This document shows, piece after piece, positions 34,587-45,693 of a stretch of 64,000 nt of DNA (position 1 is its first letter; each line of letters opens with the position of its first letter). A program made the position numbers and the translations under genes. Source of the DNA: Lactuca virosa (taxonomy: Eukaryota; Streptophyta; Magnoliopsida; Asterales; Asteraceae); NCBI GenBank assembly GCA_928212115.1, contig CAKMRJ010005634.1, positions 116,588,873 through 116,652,872 of the forward strand, read 5' to 3'. Below the pieces are notes generated by a model. That model made no database searches. It was given only the letters and a program-made list of their open reading frames with translations, and had not been told where the DNA came from.

Positions 34587-35157
34587 GTGAGTTACCTTCC
34601 AGTAGAAGTGGGTCTAAGGCACCAAGGCCGGCCCACTAGTAGTTGTTTAGCTGAGATGATTGTCTTTGTGATAATTTTCTGGTCTGCTATGGCTTGATAT
34701 GTGAGTATGCTAGTTTGCTTGATATGTGACTAAGCTAGTCTGCTATGTTATGTGAGATAGTATCAGTAGGAGGGGACTAGTCCCCGAATCAGTCGTTAGG
34801 ACCAACGGGTAGGTCGGACACCCCAGATATGACCGACAGCATGATTGAGATATGATATTTTGTGTTAGCAGTAGGGGTGAAATAGTCCCCGTGTTCGGTT
34901 GAAAGACCGGAGGGTAGGTCGGCACCCCAGAATAGCCTGACTTGGGTAGGTCAGCACCCCAGAATGGCTCGACATGGGTAGGTCAGCACCCTAGAATGGC
35001 TTGACATGGGTAGGTCAGCACCCCAGAATGGCTTGACATGGGTAGGACGGGCGCCCTAGAATTACCCGGAAGTATGTATATTATGTGATTGTATGGTATG
35101 TGGTATAATGGGGGAACTCACTAAGCTTTGTGCTTACAGTTTTAGTTTTGGTTTCAG
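34587..35157 (+). other. Putative intron inside LTR B
   Basis: Donor GAG/GTGAGTTACC, acceptor TTTTGGTTTCAG/GTACC, 571 bp. A further donor-like CAAG/GTAAAA lies at 33635. Confidence 0.45.
34913..35060 (+). repeat. 32-bp minisatellite in LTR B
   Basis: About four to five units with the core GGGTAGGTCAGCACCCCAGA. Confidence 0.85.
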
Positions 35158-35400
35158 GTACCTCTTCGTCCAAGGGGAAGGAGCCGGCGGTGTAGCAGCG
35201 TATCACACACACACATAGTTTCCGCATGGAGTTTTCTGGGAATGTACTATGATTTATTTTATTTTTGACAATATGATTTTCAGACACATTGTTATGCTTC
35301 TTTTTACAAATGACATGGCATGGGAAATGTTTTGGCAAACTATGTTGTGAATTACTTAATTAAAAACGAAATTTTTGGGCTTGAAATTTGGGATGTTACA

Positions 35401-35476
35401 ATATGAGAGAGCATTATCCATCATTATTTGAGCCAACGTACTTCGAGAACGAAGTCTGAGACAAGTGGGGGAGAAT
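35401..35476 (+). pseudogene. pol: End of gypsy C pol and polypurine tract
   Basis: After TSD ATATG the frame continues the gypsy C C-terminus to TGA near 35458. ACAAGTGGGGGAGAAT is a strong polypurine tract right before the LTR. Confidence 0.85.
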
Positions 35477-37488
35477 TGTAACACCTGGTTCCTGGTATGT
35501 ACTTAAACTCATAAATTATTCAATTTCATAGAGCCACTCGACGAGTTGGAAGCCCCAAACTCGTCAAGTAGAAACGATTTGGACCGCGGGTTTTGAGAAA
35601 CCTACTCGACGAGTTGAGAGGCATCAACTCGACGAGTAGGCTGGAAGAAATGAAACCCTAATTCTGGGGTTTTGCACCCTATCTAAACACCTTAACCCCA
35701 AGGTTTTAGCCTCATTTCCAGCCTCCACTGTCCTAAACCCTAATCTAGAAACCCTAAGGATTTTTTGAGAGTTTGTGAGCCATTTTTGAGGGAGTTTTTT
35801 TGTATTTGAAGCTTTTGGAAGAAATAGAAGCTTGGAGGAACAAGGAGGAGTTGTTGGATCAAGAAACTTTGCTTTATTTTCGTCACTTTTTGGTAAGAAA
35901 GTGTCAACCTTGCCTTGTACTTGCATAGATCTCTATATCGGTGTCTTTTGCTTGATTTTGACCCAATGACATGGTTCTTGAGAGATGGATGTACCAAATG
36001 GAAAACCCTTCCAGATCTAGGGTCCTTGGGAGCTTTCATGGCATAAAAAGGTGCCAACTTTATGACCCAAAGGACACCATGCACCTTTTAAACCCTTATT
36101 TTGACCTTTTTAGATTTTCTTTGGCCATGCATGTAAGTATAGTTGGAGACTTTACATAACCTTTAAGCCTTTAAGGTCCATATCTATGTTTATGAGAATT
36201 ATCTTGAACATATGATGATTTTTGGGGTAAAGTCATAGCCTTTTTGGGTTAGGGTTTGAGCTTAATGCCTTTAGAGTGGTTCTTAATGGGTAAAGTTGGA
36301 AACTTTACCCTTCTAGACGTTTTCCCAGCTTAGATCCAGAATATAGGGCCTTGGTTTAAAGAATAGTGACTTAATGCATTAAGTAGGATGGAGGACTAAG
36401 GAACTCAACGAGTTCATGAGAGAACTCGACGAGTTGTTCTGGAAGTGTCCCGACTTTGTCGGAAAAATAGGGATTTGATGAGTTGTAGGAGAACTTGATG
36501 AGTTGGATCGCGATGTCACGATTTTGTGACTTATGGGAACTCGACGAGTTGAAGGATAACTCGATGAGTTGAGTCAACTCGGGGTGTTGAATTTGACTTT
36601 GACCTGGGCGTTGACTTTGACTTTTACCTGGGTGTTGACTTTGACTTTAACTTTGACCAAAGTTGACCCTTAATGGGTTAGAAGTATGAAATGGTAATTA
36701 AGAGAATCTTTTATGTTTAGGGGATTGAGTTGGGTTGATATTCGGAGCCGAGGACTGTGCAGCTACTTTCTTGTATTCGAGGTGAGTTACCTTCCCGTAG
36801 AAGTGGGTCTAAGGCACCAATGTCGGCCCACTAGTAGTTGGTTATAGTAGAGATGATCGGCTTTGTGATAATTGTCCGGTATGTTACTATCTGTTGTGAT
36901 TTATGTGCTTATGTGCTATGATATTATGTGGTAGTGGTAGGGGTGAAATAGACCCAATATCCGGTTGGAATAGACCGAAGGGGAGCCCAGCACCCAGATA
37001 TGCTCGATAGTATCCGGTTGAATTATACCGAAGGGGGGCCAGCACCCAGATATGCTCGGCAGTCTCCGGTTGCAATAAACCAAAGGGGAGGCCAGCACCC
37101 AGATATGCTCGACAGTATCCGATTGAAATAGACTGAAGTGGAGGCCGACACCCAGATATGCTTGGTAGTATGTTTATTGTATGGTATGTAATATGATGGG
37201 GGAATTCACTAAGCTTCGTGCTTACGGTTTTCAGTTTTGGTTTCAAGTACTTCTTCTTCTAGAGGAAAGGAGCCGGCATGATCGCATCGCATCACACTAT
37301 GATTTTTCCGCATGACTAGATCTTTGAGAGTTGTACTCTGATATTCTCTTTTTATGACATGATTTGATGTTTGACATAATTGATTTGATTATGATATGGG
37401 ATGTCACTATTGATGTTTTCTGACTACTGGTTTTATGACTACTCAACTGAAAAATGAAATTTTTGGTATTAAATTTTGGGATGTTACA
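35477..37488 (+). repeat. 3' LTR of gypsy C (2012 bp)
   Basis: TGTAACACCTGGTTCC to TTTTGGGATGTTACA. It is related to LTR B, with ACTCGACGAGT-like motifs (35535-35640, 36395-36570), a half-conserved telobox (35653-35661), a TATA-like CTATCTAAAC (about 35679), a donor-like TTTTTG/GTAAGA at 35893, donor CGAG/GTGAGTTACC at 36782 and a decayed acceptor TTTCAAG near 37247. Its 5' partner has been lost. Confidence 0.88.
36955..37175 (+). repeat. 53-bp minisatellite in LTR C
   Basis: Four units sharing TCCGGTTG...CCAGCACCCAGATATGCTCG. Confidence 0.85.
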
Positions 37489-38989
37489 GGCGTATTCATC
37501 GCACCACCTCGGTGACACATCACCCACAACAAGGTGCGGATTGGGTCCATATCGTTTGTTCTAAAAAAGGAAGATGGTGAGTAGAGAGTTAGAGTTACAT
37601 GTTTATTATTTATGAAATATTATTTTAAATATGATTAAAAGAAAAATAATAAAAAAATTAATCATGATTAAAAAAGTCTTTTATATGGCAAAAAGACTAG
37701 ACGGATAATTTTTGGAAATCATAAAAACTTACCACGTAAAAGATAAAAATAGCTCAAAAGGATCATTTTTAGCAATCAAAAGGAATAAAAACGTATGAGT
37801 TTCATTAAAGGAAAATTACTCAAAAGGGTAATTAAGTTCCAAATTTATACAAAAAAAAAAAAACAATTAAGTTTACCCTGTACGAAAAGTACCAATGAAC
37901 TAAACAGATCGTACAAAAAACATTGCTTTCTGACTTCATGTTTTGTTCTCATCTTTCTATATGGTAACTGGGTAATCCAGTTACAAGCTTATACATCACC
38001 GGGAATAAAAGTCGAATCTATGTGGCCTTCTCCCTCCCTGATGTGGAATTCCTTTCTCTATTACGTACAAAGAAAAATTCAATCCAAACACAGAGCATAC
38101 TCGGGGTTTTTTTACACAAATGAATTTAATTAGTGGTGAAATTAGGGTTCGATTGGATTTCACTATGGAGCTCGTTTTCACTAACAAACATGTTTGAGGG
38201 TTTTTGTTGTTGTGTGCATGATTACTACTACTTAGTGCCATGTGCTTATGTTTTGGAATGATAATTTCATGCACGGGCTATGTATTTACCAAAATAACCA
38301 TGTGTTTCCTGTTAAAAGTATTCCATTTATAATCCGGCAAAAAACATAACATATCAGCCGGAGCAAAAAACAAAAAAACAAACCAAGTTTTTTTTTCTAT
38401 CCCTATGGTCCCTATTAAAAGTACTCTGTGTGATGATCTTTATACCCTGTTGACCAAAATACCACTGCTCATAATTAATGGAAGTTAGACATATTGTACC
38501 AAAATACCCGTGCTCACAGTGAATGAAAGAGTCGGACCGATTAGACCAAAATACCCCTCTTCATAGTGAATGGAATAGCTGGACAGATTGGACCATTTGC
38601 CCCTGTAATGCCTTCATTTGTACATTTTATTAATTTATTGCATTTTTTGTGAAATAAATAATTTCATTTCAACTATTATAAGATACGAGATGGTATCTTA
38701 CTACCAAATGTGTAAATTGGCAAACGAATAAAACAGCTCAAACTGCAACCACAATTAATGTGTTTGGAAAACTGAAATTTTGTATTAAGTAGCTGTGAGG
38801 AATAAAAACATTCTAGTCATGTAGTACATGTTTCTTTATTTCCAAAAATATAAAGAACGTCCAATACGTCATATGCAAAATAAACGACCGTTTTAAGAAT
38901 CCAAAAATGAGGATAATACTAATTTTCTTTAAACTATAAAAACCGTTTTTGTCCGTTGAGGGACTTGAACACCACAAATAGAAATTCTG
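37489..38989. other. AT-rich spacer with a short tandem repeat
   Basis: No gene recognised. At 38452-38602 a 45-47-bp unit beginning GACCAAAATACCC occurs three times with a partial fourth. The ORF at 37795-38133 has no known domain. Confidence 0.6.
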
Positions 38990-39142
38990 AAAGTGTTTGT
39001 TTTTGGACTTAGACTATAGTCTAATATTTAATTTCATACTTGAAATATTTTTATTAAAAATATTTATAAAAGTTGAAAAATCAGACCTTTTCACATCTAT
39101 TAAATGTGAAACCTTAAACTATAGCAAGCCAAACACCCTTCG
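38990..39142. mobile_element. Possible hAT-type MITE
   Basis: Imperfect inverted ends: AGTGTTTGTTTTTGGACTTA on the left against GGGTGTTTGGCTTGCTATAG read inward from the right. No clear target duplication. Confidence 0.3.
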
Positions 39143-39690
39143 ATCACTACTGTTCCTGAATCGCTTTCCCCATTGCACCCCACACCTCTTCCAGCGGAGC
39201 AAAAAGCAACCTCGAACACCCTTTTCGCATTTCTCTTCTTCTTCCCGTCGAGCATAACCCACCAAAGCCCCCACCTGCTGCCCTATTTCCACCATCCACG
39301 ACCAATAGGCCCCTCGCAACCCTCTTGGTTGTCTCTTTCCTTCGCTGATTTCACAGCAGGTCCAAACCACCCTTGCCATTGCTGATTGCTTTGCCCCATC
39401 AGAACCCCTCCTTCCCACTGATTGAAACACTCGCATACCACACCTTCTCCGGTCGAGTAAACACCTCCGAAAACCTCGCCTGCTTCGATGCTATTGATGC
39501 TTGTGACACCCAGAATTCGCACCTCGCTGTCGGACGAGAAGAGGGAAGCTTCACTTCTTCTTCCCTTCATTCCTTCGGCCTCGTCAACCTCGGAGGCACT
39601 CCATCTTCTTCGCGATATGACGACCGCCATGAGACCTCGCAACCATCTTCGTTTCCTTTGTGACTTCCTTTGTAATCGTTCGTATCCTTT
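39143..39690. other. C/T-rich block open in several frames
   Basis: GC content and stop density change sharply here; overlapping ORFs of 70-119 codons exist on both strands, none resembling a family I know. It may be a decayed gene 5' region or captured fragment. Calling any frame a gene is not justified. Confidence 0.3.
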
Positions 39691-40505
39691 ACCCGATCAA
39701 TGAATGGCAATGGGTATAAAAGCCCTAATTTCTTTTAGCTTTGTGAAATGACCAAATTAACCTCTATATTAAACCCTTTATCCAGAATAAGTCCCAAACC
39801 CCCAAACATTAAACCCATTTATTTAAAACAACCCCTAATTTTGTATTTTTTTAACCAAAACAATCCTATTCATTTAATTAAATTACCGAACAGCCCCTAT
39901 AATTTAGCGAAGTTACAAAACAACCCCTATAGTACAAATTTGTTACAAAATGGTCTCGAGAGTATTTCAAAGTTCAAGAATTCTGGATTTGCGGTTTCTC
40001 ACGACAAGTTTCTCAAAAGAAACCGAATTCGAACAAATGGAACTCACGCTTCATGGATGAGTGCTTATGACCCCTTTTTAATATTTCTAATTATTTCTGG
40101 AGGGGGGGGGGGGGGGGGAATACATGTGCCTATATACAAACAACTTATCCTTTTATGCAAAAATAAAATAATCATAGTTTATAAAAATGTTATTTAACAA
40201 GGTAACATATCATTACAAATAAACTAGTATAAACTTTTAGTATACGTATTATAGTTATTTTATCGTGAAATAACTAGTTCACAAAACAAATGCTACATGA
40301 TACAAAAATATATGATTTTTATGTGATGTTTTATATTATAACAAGAAATTTATAAAACTTTGTAGTATATCAAGGATTCAAGCTATTACTATTCATGTAT
40401 ATTTATATGTTTAAATACATAAAGTTTATACATGTGCATATGTTCATTACTTTGACACATACATCTTTATAAAAGCGAGTACATTATACTTTTACATACA
40501 TACCA
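39691..40505. other. AT-rich spacer with a G17 run
   Basis: Nothing coding is seen. A run of 17 G lies at 40102-40118. The stretch ends at the TSD of gypsy D. Confidence 0.7.
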
Positions 40506-40510
40506 AGCAT
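40506..40510. repeat. Target site duplication AGCAT (left) of gypsy D
   Basis: Repeated at 51191-51195 after the right LTR. Confidence 0.9.
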
Positions 40511-42231
40511 TGTAACGTCCCAAAATAGTAATATTTGTTTTCATTTAAAAGTCATTCAAAACATTCATTAATTGTTTGGAATCCATACAAATCATAGTAT
40601 TAAGTCATTATAGTACAAATTATTTCCAATGCGGAAACCATGAGGGGAGGATGTTGTGCTATTATGTCGGGCTCTTCCCTTTGGAACTGAAAGTACTCGA
40701 AATCATAAACACAAACTGTAAGCATAACGCTTAGTGAGTTCCTCAAGTACCAAAAACCACACATAAAAGAAGATAAATGCTATAGGCCAAATCATAGTCT
40801 TTACGTTCCTTGCCGAGGGTCATATCTAGGTTTTGCATACAAATACCAGGGGCCAGATCCTGGTTTTCCATATAGCTACTAGGGGCCAGATCCTGGTCTT
40901 CCATATCATCATCATAAGGCATATAAAATTCTACACAACAAACAATAGACCAGCATTGGTGCCTTCAACCCATGGATCTAGTGAGAAAACTCACTTCAAC
41001 TGCTGAAAATCCCAGATAAATGCTCGGACCGTTGGACTGGAGAAATCCTCGTGCTAAATAACCAATAAAGTTGCAATTAATAACTGAGACATGACCCGAA
41101 ACTAAAACCTACAACACTTGCCCAATGTCCATGGTAAAAAGGCCAAGCTAGACATTTAAGCCCAATAAAATCCTAGGCCCAAACCCAAGGATCATCAAAG
41201 GTAAAAAATGAGTCCATCGACTGTAGTGGCCCAACAACAAGAAAGTCTATGGTCCAGCCCAACTAGCAAGCCCAACAATTAAGGCCCAAAATACATCCCA
41301 AACTGGACTGGGTTATACACTCGACGTACCAACTGGTACGTAAAGCTTGCTCAGACAAAGTGGAAGAATCGCGGCTGGGATGCAGTACGCGCGAGGAACA
41401 GGGAGTTATGCACGACGTACACACCCCTCATGCAACCCATGCAAAAATTTCTTAAAGACTTAAGACACAACAACCAAAACTTATATCTGAACCCAATAAG
41501 ATCCTTAAGGCCATAAATTTGCTAACTTTGAGCCTTTGCATGGCTACAAGAAGCCCAACACTAAAAACCTAGCCTATTTCACCCTTTTCTACACTCTAAC
41601 CCTTGGATGGGGACAAATTAAGGTCCAAGTTTTCATCTTTATGATTTGAGATGCCTTAAAACATATGAAAAGACACCTTAAAGGCTTAGGAGTACCTCAT
41701 ACTCATCAAACGCTAAACTTTGGGGACAAAAGGAACAAAACAAGCCTTAACTATGATCTAAAGAAACACAAGCTAAGTTTGGAGCTTTATAACTTCAAAT
41801 GGTGCAAAATGAAGAGGAGATGTTGGATCCAAAGTCTTGAGGGCAAAGCTTTCTCATTGAAGATCCTTCTTCACAATCAAGGAAGCACACAATCACTCCA
41901 AAAAGCTCAAAATTCTCCAAAGAACTAGGGTTTGCAAAGAGGGTCGATCTTGGGATGGAGGCTGATGAAGGAGAAGGTCTTACGGCCATAACGAGGTTTA
42001 AATATTGAAAAAACCCTAATTATTAGGGTTTTGGTCTGAACCACATGCGCTCAGCATACCGGAGTACGCGTAGTGTACTCGCACGAGACCTAGTACACTT
42101 AGCGTACCAAGGCTTACGCCCCGTGTACTCGAGCAACAACAAAGATCAAGGACTTTGACACCGAGACCCTTTTTGCAACAAAATCAAAACTCAAGGATTC
42201 AAAAGCAAACCTGAACAATATAGATGTTACA
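40511..42231 (-). repeat. 3' LTR of gypsy D (1721 bp)
   Basis: Plus strand TGTAACGTCCCAAAATAG to ATAGATGTTACA. Telobox pair 42011-42019/42023-42031 with a minus-strand TATA-like AATATTTAAAC (about 41995-42005). TACGC-type palindromes lie at 42060-42130. Three 33-bp units lie near 40815-40915. Confidence 0.88.
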
Positions 42232-42234
42232 ACT

Positions 42235-42251
42235 CCCCCCCCCCCCCCCCC
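42235..42251 (-). other. Expanded polypurine tract of gypsy D (C17 on plus strand)
   Basis: Minus strand CAAGT, G17, AGT, then the LTR. Related elements have GTGGGGGAGAAT, so the G run has grown. Confidence 0.75.
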
Positions 42252-42258
42252 ACTTGAA

Positions 42259-43290
42259 CTAGACTTCACCCAAGAAGTTTGCTGCCTCGACCAAATTAGG
42301 GTAGTGCTCACACATCTCTGCCTTGGATTCCCAGGACCATTCGGAACCTTCTGATTGCCATTGGACCTTGACCAATGACACTTTCTTGTTACACAAAACC
42401 TTCATTTTTCGGTCTAAGATCGCCACCGGCCTCTCCATATAGTTCAGACACTCATCAACCTGAATATCATCTAGAGGAACCACTACGGACTCATTGGCAA
42501 CACACTTCTAAAGCAACGACAAATGGAAGGTGTTATGGATCTGACTGAGCTCATTAGGCTAATCCAACCGGTATGCTAGCTTTCCGACTCGGGACGAAAT
42601 CCTCAAAGGTCCGATAAATTCGGGGCCCAACTTGCCCCGTTTCCGAAAGCGGGCAAAATCCTCAAGGTCTGAACGTCGCCGATCGACATAACTCTTCTAC
42701 CGGCTTTGTGCGACTCGCAACCTCTTGTGCACCTGCTGAATGAAATCTGTGGTCTTGAATACAACTTTTGTACTCCCCATACTCGATGCCCGACATCCCC
42801 CCAACAAACAGGGGTCCTACACTTTCTTCCATACAACATCTCGAATGGTGGTCAGTCAATACTGGCATGATAACTATTTTTGTAGGAGAACTCGGCCAAT
42901 GGAAGGTAAGTGTCCCAACTCCCTCCAAAATCCAACACACAAGCTTGAAGCATATCCTCGAGTGTCTGGATCGTCCGCTCATTCTGGCCATCGGTTTGAG
43001 GGTGGTATGTTGTACTGAAATGCAACTGAGTACTCAAATCCTCATGGAACTTCCTCTAAAACCTAGAGGTGAAACAAACATCCCGGTCCGAGACAACCGA
43101 AACTGGCACCCCATGCCAAACTACCACCTCCCGAACATAAATATCAGCTAACTTCTTTGCGGATATGCTCTCAGAAATCGGATTGAAATGCGCACTCTTG
43201 GTTAGTCTGTCCACAATGACCCAGATAGAATCAATACCATGTGTCGTCCTTGGAAATTTTGTGATGAAACCCATAGTGATCTCCTCCCAC
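42259..43290 (-). pseudogene. pol: Gypsy D integrase and chromodomain-like end
   Basis: From right to left: GFITKFPRTTHGIDSIWVIV, RLTKSAHF, HGVPVSVVSDRDVCFTSRF with the second catalytic Asp present, then HPQTDGQNERTIQTLEDML, SWDTYLPLAEFSYKNSYHASID, MLYGRKCRTPVCWG, and the tail VPLDDIQVDECLNYMERPVAIL, VSLVKVQWQ, SWESKAEM. Stops and shifts separate the segments. The C-terminal part is the best preserved chromodomain-like stretch in the window. Confidence 0.88.
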
Positions 43291-43780
43291 TTCCATATGG
43301 GAATGGGTAAAGGATGCTTCTTGTCATGGGGTCTCTGATGCTTGGCCTTGACTTTTCCTGCAAGTTAGGCATCGCTCAACAAACCAAGCTATCTACCTCT
43401 TCATACAGGGCCACCAATAACGCAACCTCAAATCCCTGTACATCTTCGTGGCCCCGGATGGATAGAAAACTTTGACTTATGTGCCTCCTCTAGAACTGTC
43501 TGTGTCACCCCACCTGATTTCGGGACCCAAACTCTACCGCACTGAGTCAACAATCCTTGGCTGTCCCCGACAAACAAGGGAATATGTCCCCTGAGTCAGC
43601 AATCATGTGACCCCTATGCATAAGAACATCTCCTAAACCCGAAATAGAGGCGTCGCAGTACACAACAAAATCATCCAAACCCTCAGGGAGCGCATGAATC
43701 GGGGCCTCATAAAATCTCGGCCTCAGAGTCTCAAAATCCAACTGCTGATCAGGCCCCCATCGAAAGGTCACATTCTTCTA
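43291..43780 (-). pseudogene. pol: Gypsy D RNase H remnant and integrase zinc region
   Basis: RWGPDQQLDFETLRPRFYEAPIHAL, FVVYCDASISGLGDVLMHRG is the RNase H start; the rest of RNase H is deleted. Decayed integrase N-terminal sequence with a WW-type RPDYWWP counterpart lies between 43330 and 43500. Confidence 0.75.
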
Positions 43781-44790
43781 TGTCAAACTGGTCAAAGGTA
43801 CAAAAATCTTGGACAAATCCCAAATAACCCTCTGATAATACACTGCGAGACCTAAGAAATGCCAAATCTCAAATGCGGTCCTCGGAACCTCCCAACGCAT
43901 CATAACCTCGATCTTGGTTGGGTCAACCAAGATTACCTTATGGTTGAGGATGTTCCCCAGGAACTGCACAACATGCAACCAAAACTCACATTTGGAGAAT
44001 TTGGCATAAAGCCTTTCCCTCCTCAGGGTCTCCAACACCTCTTGAAAATGCTGCTCGTGCTAATCCTTGGTATTGGAGTAGACCGAATATCATCAATGTA
44101 TACAATCATAGACCGATCCAACATCGGCCTGCAAACTCGGTTCATGAGCTCCATGAACGTTGCGAGTGCATTGGTGAGCCCGAAAGGCATCACCACAAAC
44201 TTATAATGACCATAACGAGTTCTTAAGGCTGTCTTCTGCACATCCTCATCCCTGACCCTCATCTGGTTGTACCCTTATTATGGATAAATCTTGGAAAACC
44301 TAGACACACCCTGAAGCTGATCAAACAAATCGCCAATCATCAGAAGTTGGTAACGGTTCTGGACCATTAGCTTATTCAACTCTCGATAGTCGATGCACAT
44401 TCTATGTGAACTATCCTTCTTCTTCACAAATAGGATCGATGCTCCCCACAGAGAACTGCTCGGATGAATAAAACCCTTATCGAACAGCTCCTGCAGCTGC
44501 GTAGACGACTCCTACATCTCAGGTGGCGCTAGGCGATACGATGCCTTGGCTATTGGTGCCGCGCTAGGTACCAAATCAATTTGAAACTCAACCTTCCTCT
44601 CAGGAGGAACACCTGATAAATCCTTGCGGAAAACATCAGGGAAATCCCACACAATGGGTACCCTACTCAACTCCATCATGCCCTCAACCCCTGTGTCAGA
44701 AACATAAGATAGGAACCTAGAACTACCCTGCTGAAAATATCTTTTGGCCCTTGCAGCCGAACAAAGAGTTGGTCCATGCAAAGAGCTCTC
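43781..44790 (-). pseudogene. pol: Gypsy D reverse transcriptase
   Basis: KVEFQIDLVPSAAPIAKASY and RLAPPEM (44512-44781), then NRYQLL and FSKIY in broken frames, MRVRDEDVQKTALRTRYGHY, KFVVMPFGLTNALATFMELM and the catalytic MIVYIDDI (44023-44262), then KFSKCEFWL, VQFLGNILNHKVILVDPTKIE and IWHFLGLAVYYQRVI (43778-44038). A frameshift follows YIDDI. Confidence 0.88.
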
Positions 44791-45693
44791 ACTAGAAAGA
44801 GTCCATTCTCCTTCACTTGGGGTTCAAAATCTCACCATCTGCTGCTCACAATCAATCACAGCCCCATTGGGGCTCAAACAATCCATCCCAATGATAACCT
44901 TGGATCCTATCAATGGGATCGGCACCAAATCAATGGAGAACCTCTCTCTAAAAACGTTCAAGACACACCAATAGAAAATACTCGAAGCACTCACGCTACG
45001 GTCATCCGTAATCTCCACCTCTAGAAGGGAATCCAAAGTCCCTAGAACGCCTCGAAACTTCTTGCCAAGCGCAAGAGATACAAAGGATCATGTAGCCCTC
45101 AAATCAAAAAGAACATGAGCAGACAAACCATTGACCAAAAAGGTCCCTATACAAGATCACAATAAGCATAAGCGTAAAAAAGAAAGCAATAAAGGATAAA
45201 GATAAAACACATACCAGTAACCACATCTGGCACTGCACGGGCCTCGTTGGTGGTCAGGTTAAAAGCCCTGCTCTTTACCATAAGAGCCTCTGCCTTGCCT
45301 AGGTGGACGTCAGGAATCCTCAAGGTTGCTGGTGCAGGCACTGCGACTGCTCCCCCAGACAACCTCAAACAATCGGCCTTATTATGTCCGATCTGATTGC
45401 AATGGAAGAAAATCAGAGACCTCTTGGGGAAATCCCTGCTCATGTGGCCCGACTGGCCACAGCTGAAACATCCTGTACACGGCGCTCGACAAGACCCACT
45501 GTGCGGCTTTCCGCACTTTCCGCAATGATCCTAACCTTGTTGGCCTCTAGCGTGAGCATCAGAAGTCTTGGGCCTCTTAGCCTGGCCTACTGCTATCTGA
45601 ACCTGCTCCGGCTTCCACTTTGTCCGGAGCTCCAACTCAATCTCCCACTCGCGGACCTTCTCGATCATATCATTCAGGGTCTTGCAACCCGAA
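44791..45693 (-). pseudogene. gag: Gypsy D gag end and protease
   Basis: Gag C-terminal GCKTLNDMIEKVREWEIELE (starting about 45693), a decayed zinc knuckle FFHCNQIGHNKADC (near 45390-45410) whose first cysteine is phenylalanine, then the protease region ending IDLVPIPLIGSKVIIGMDCL. The usual DxGA active-site segment falls in a broken stretch near 45080-45150. The N-terminal Gag is missing because the copia fragment and a deletion intervene. Confidence 0.8.

Larger units (their letters stand above)
33232..35400 (+). repeat. Solo LTR B (gypsy family, 2169 bp)
   Basis: TGTAACATCCGATTCC to TTGGGATGTTACA with TSD ATATG on both sides (33227-33231, 35401-35405) and no internal sequence, so it arose by recombination between two LTRs. 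It carries many copies of ACTCGACGAGT-like near-palindromes (33300-33400 and 33980-34420), telobox pair 33405-33413/33417-33425, a TATA-like CTATTTAAAC (33431), donor CGAG/GTGAGTTACC at 34587 and acceptor GGTTTCAG ending 35157. Confidence 0.92.

Noticed and set aside
39119..39642. A minus-strand protein gene of about 119 codons
   Set aside because: Other frames are equally open and no domain is recognisable; low stop density is explained by composition.
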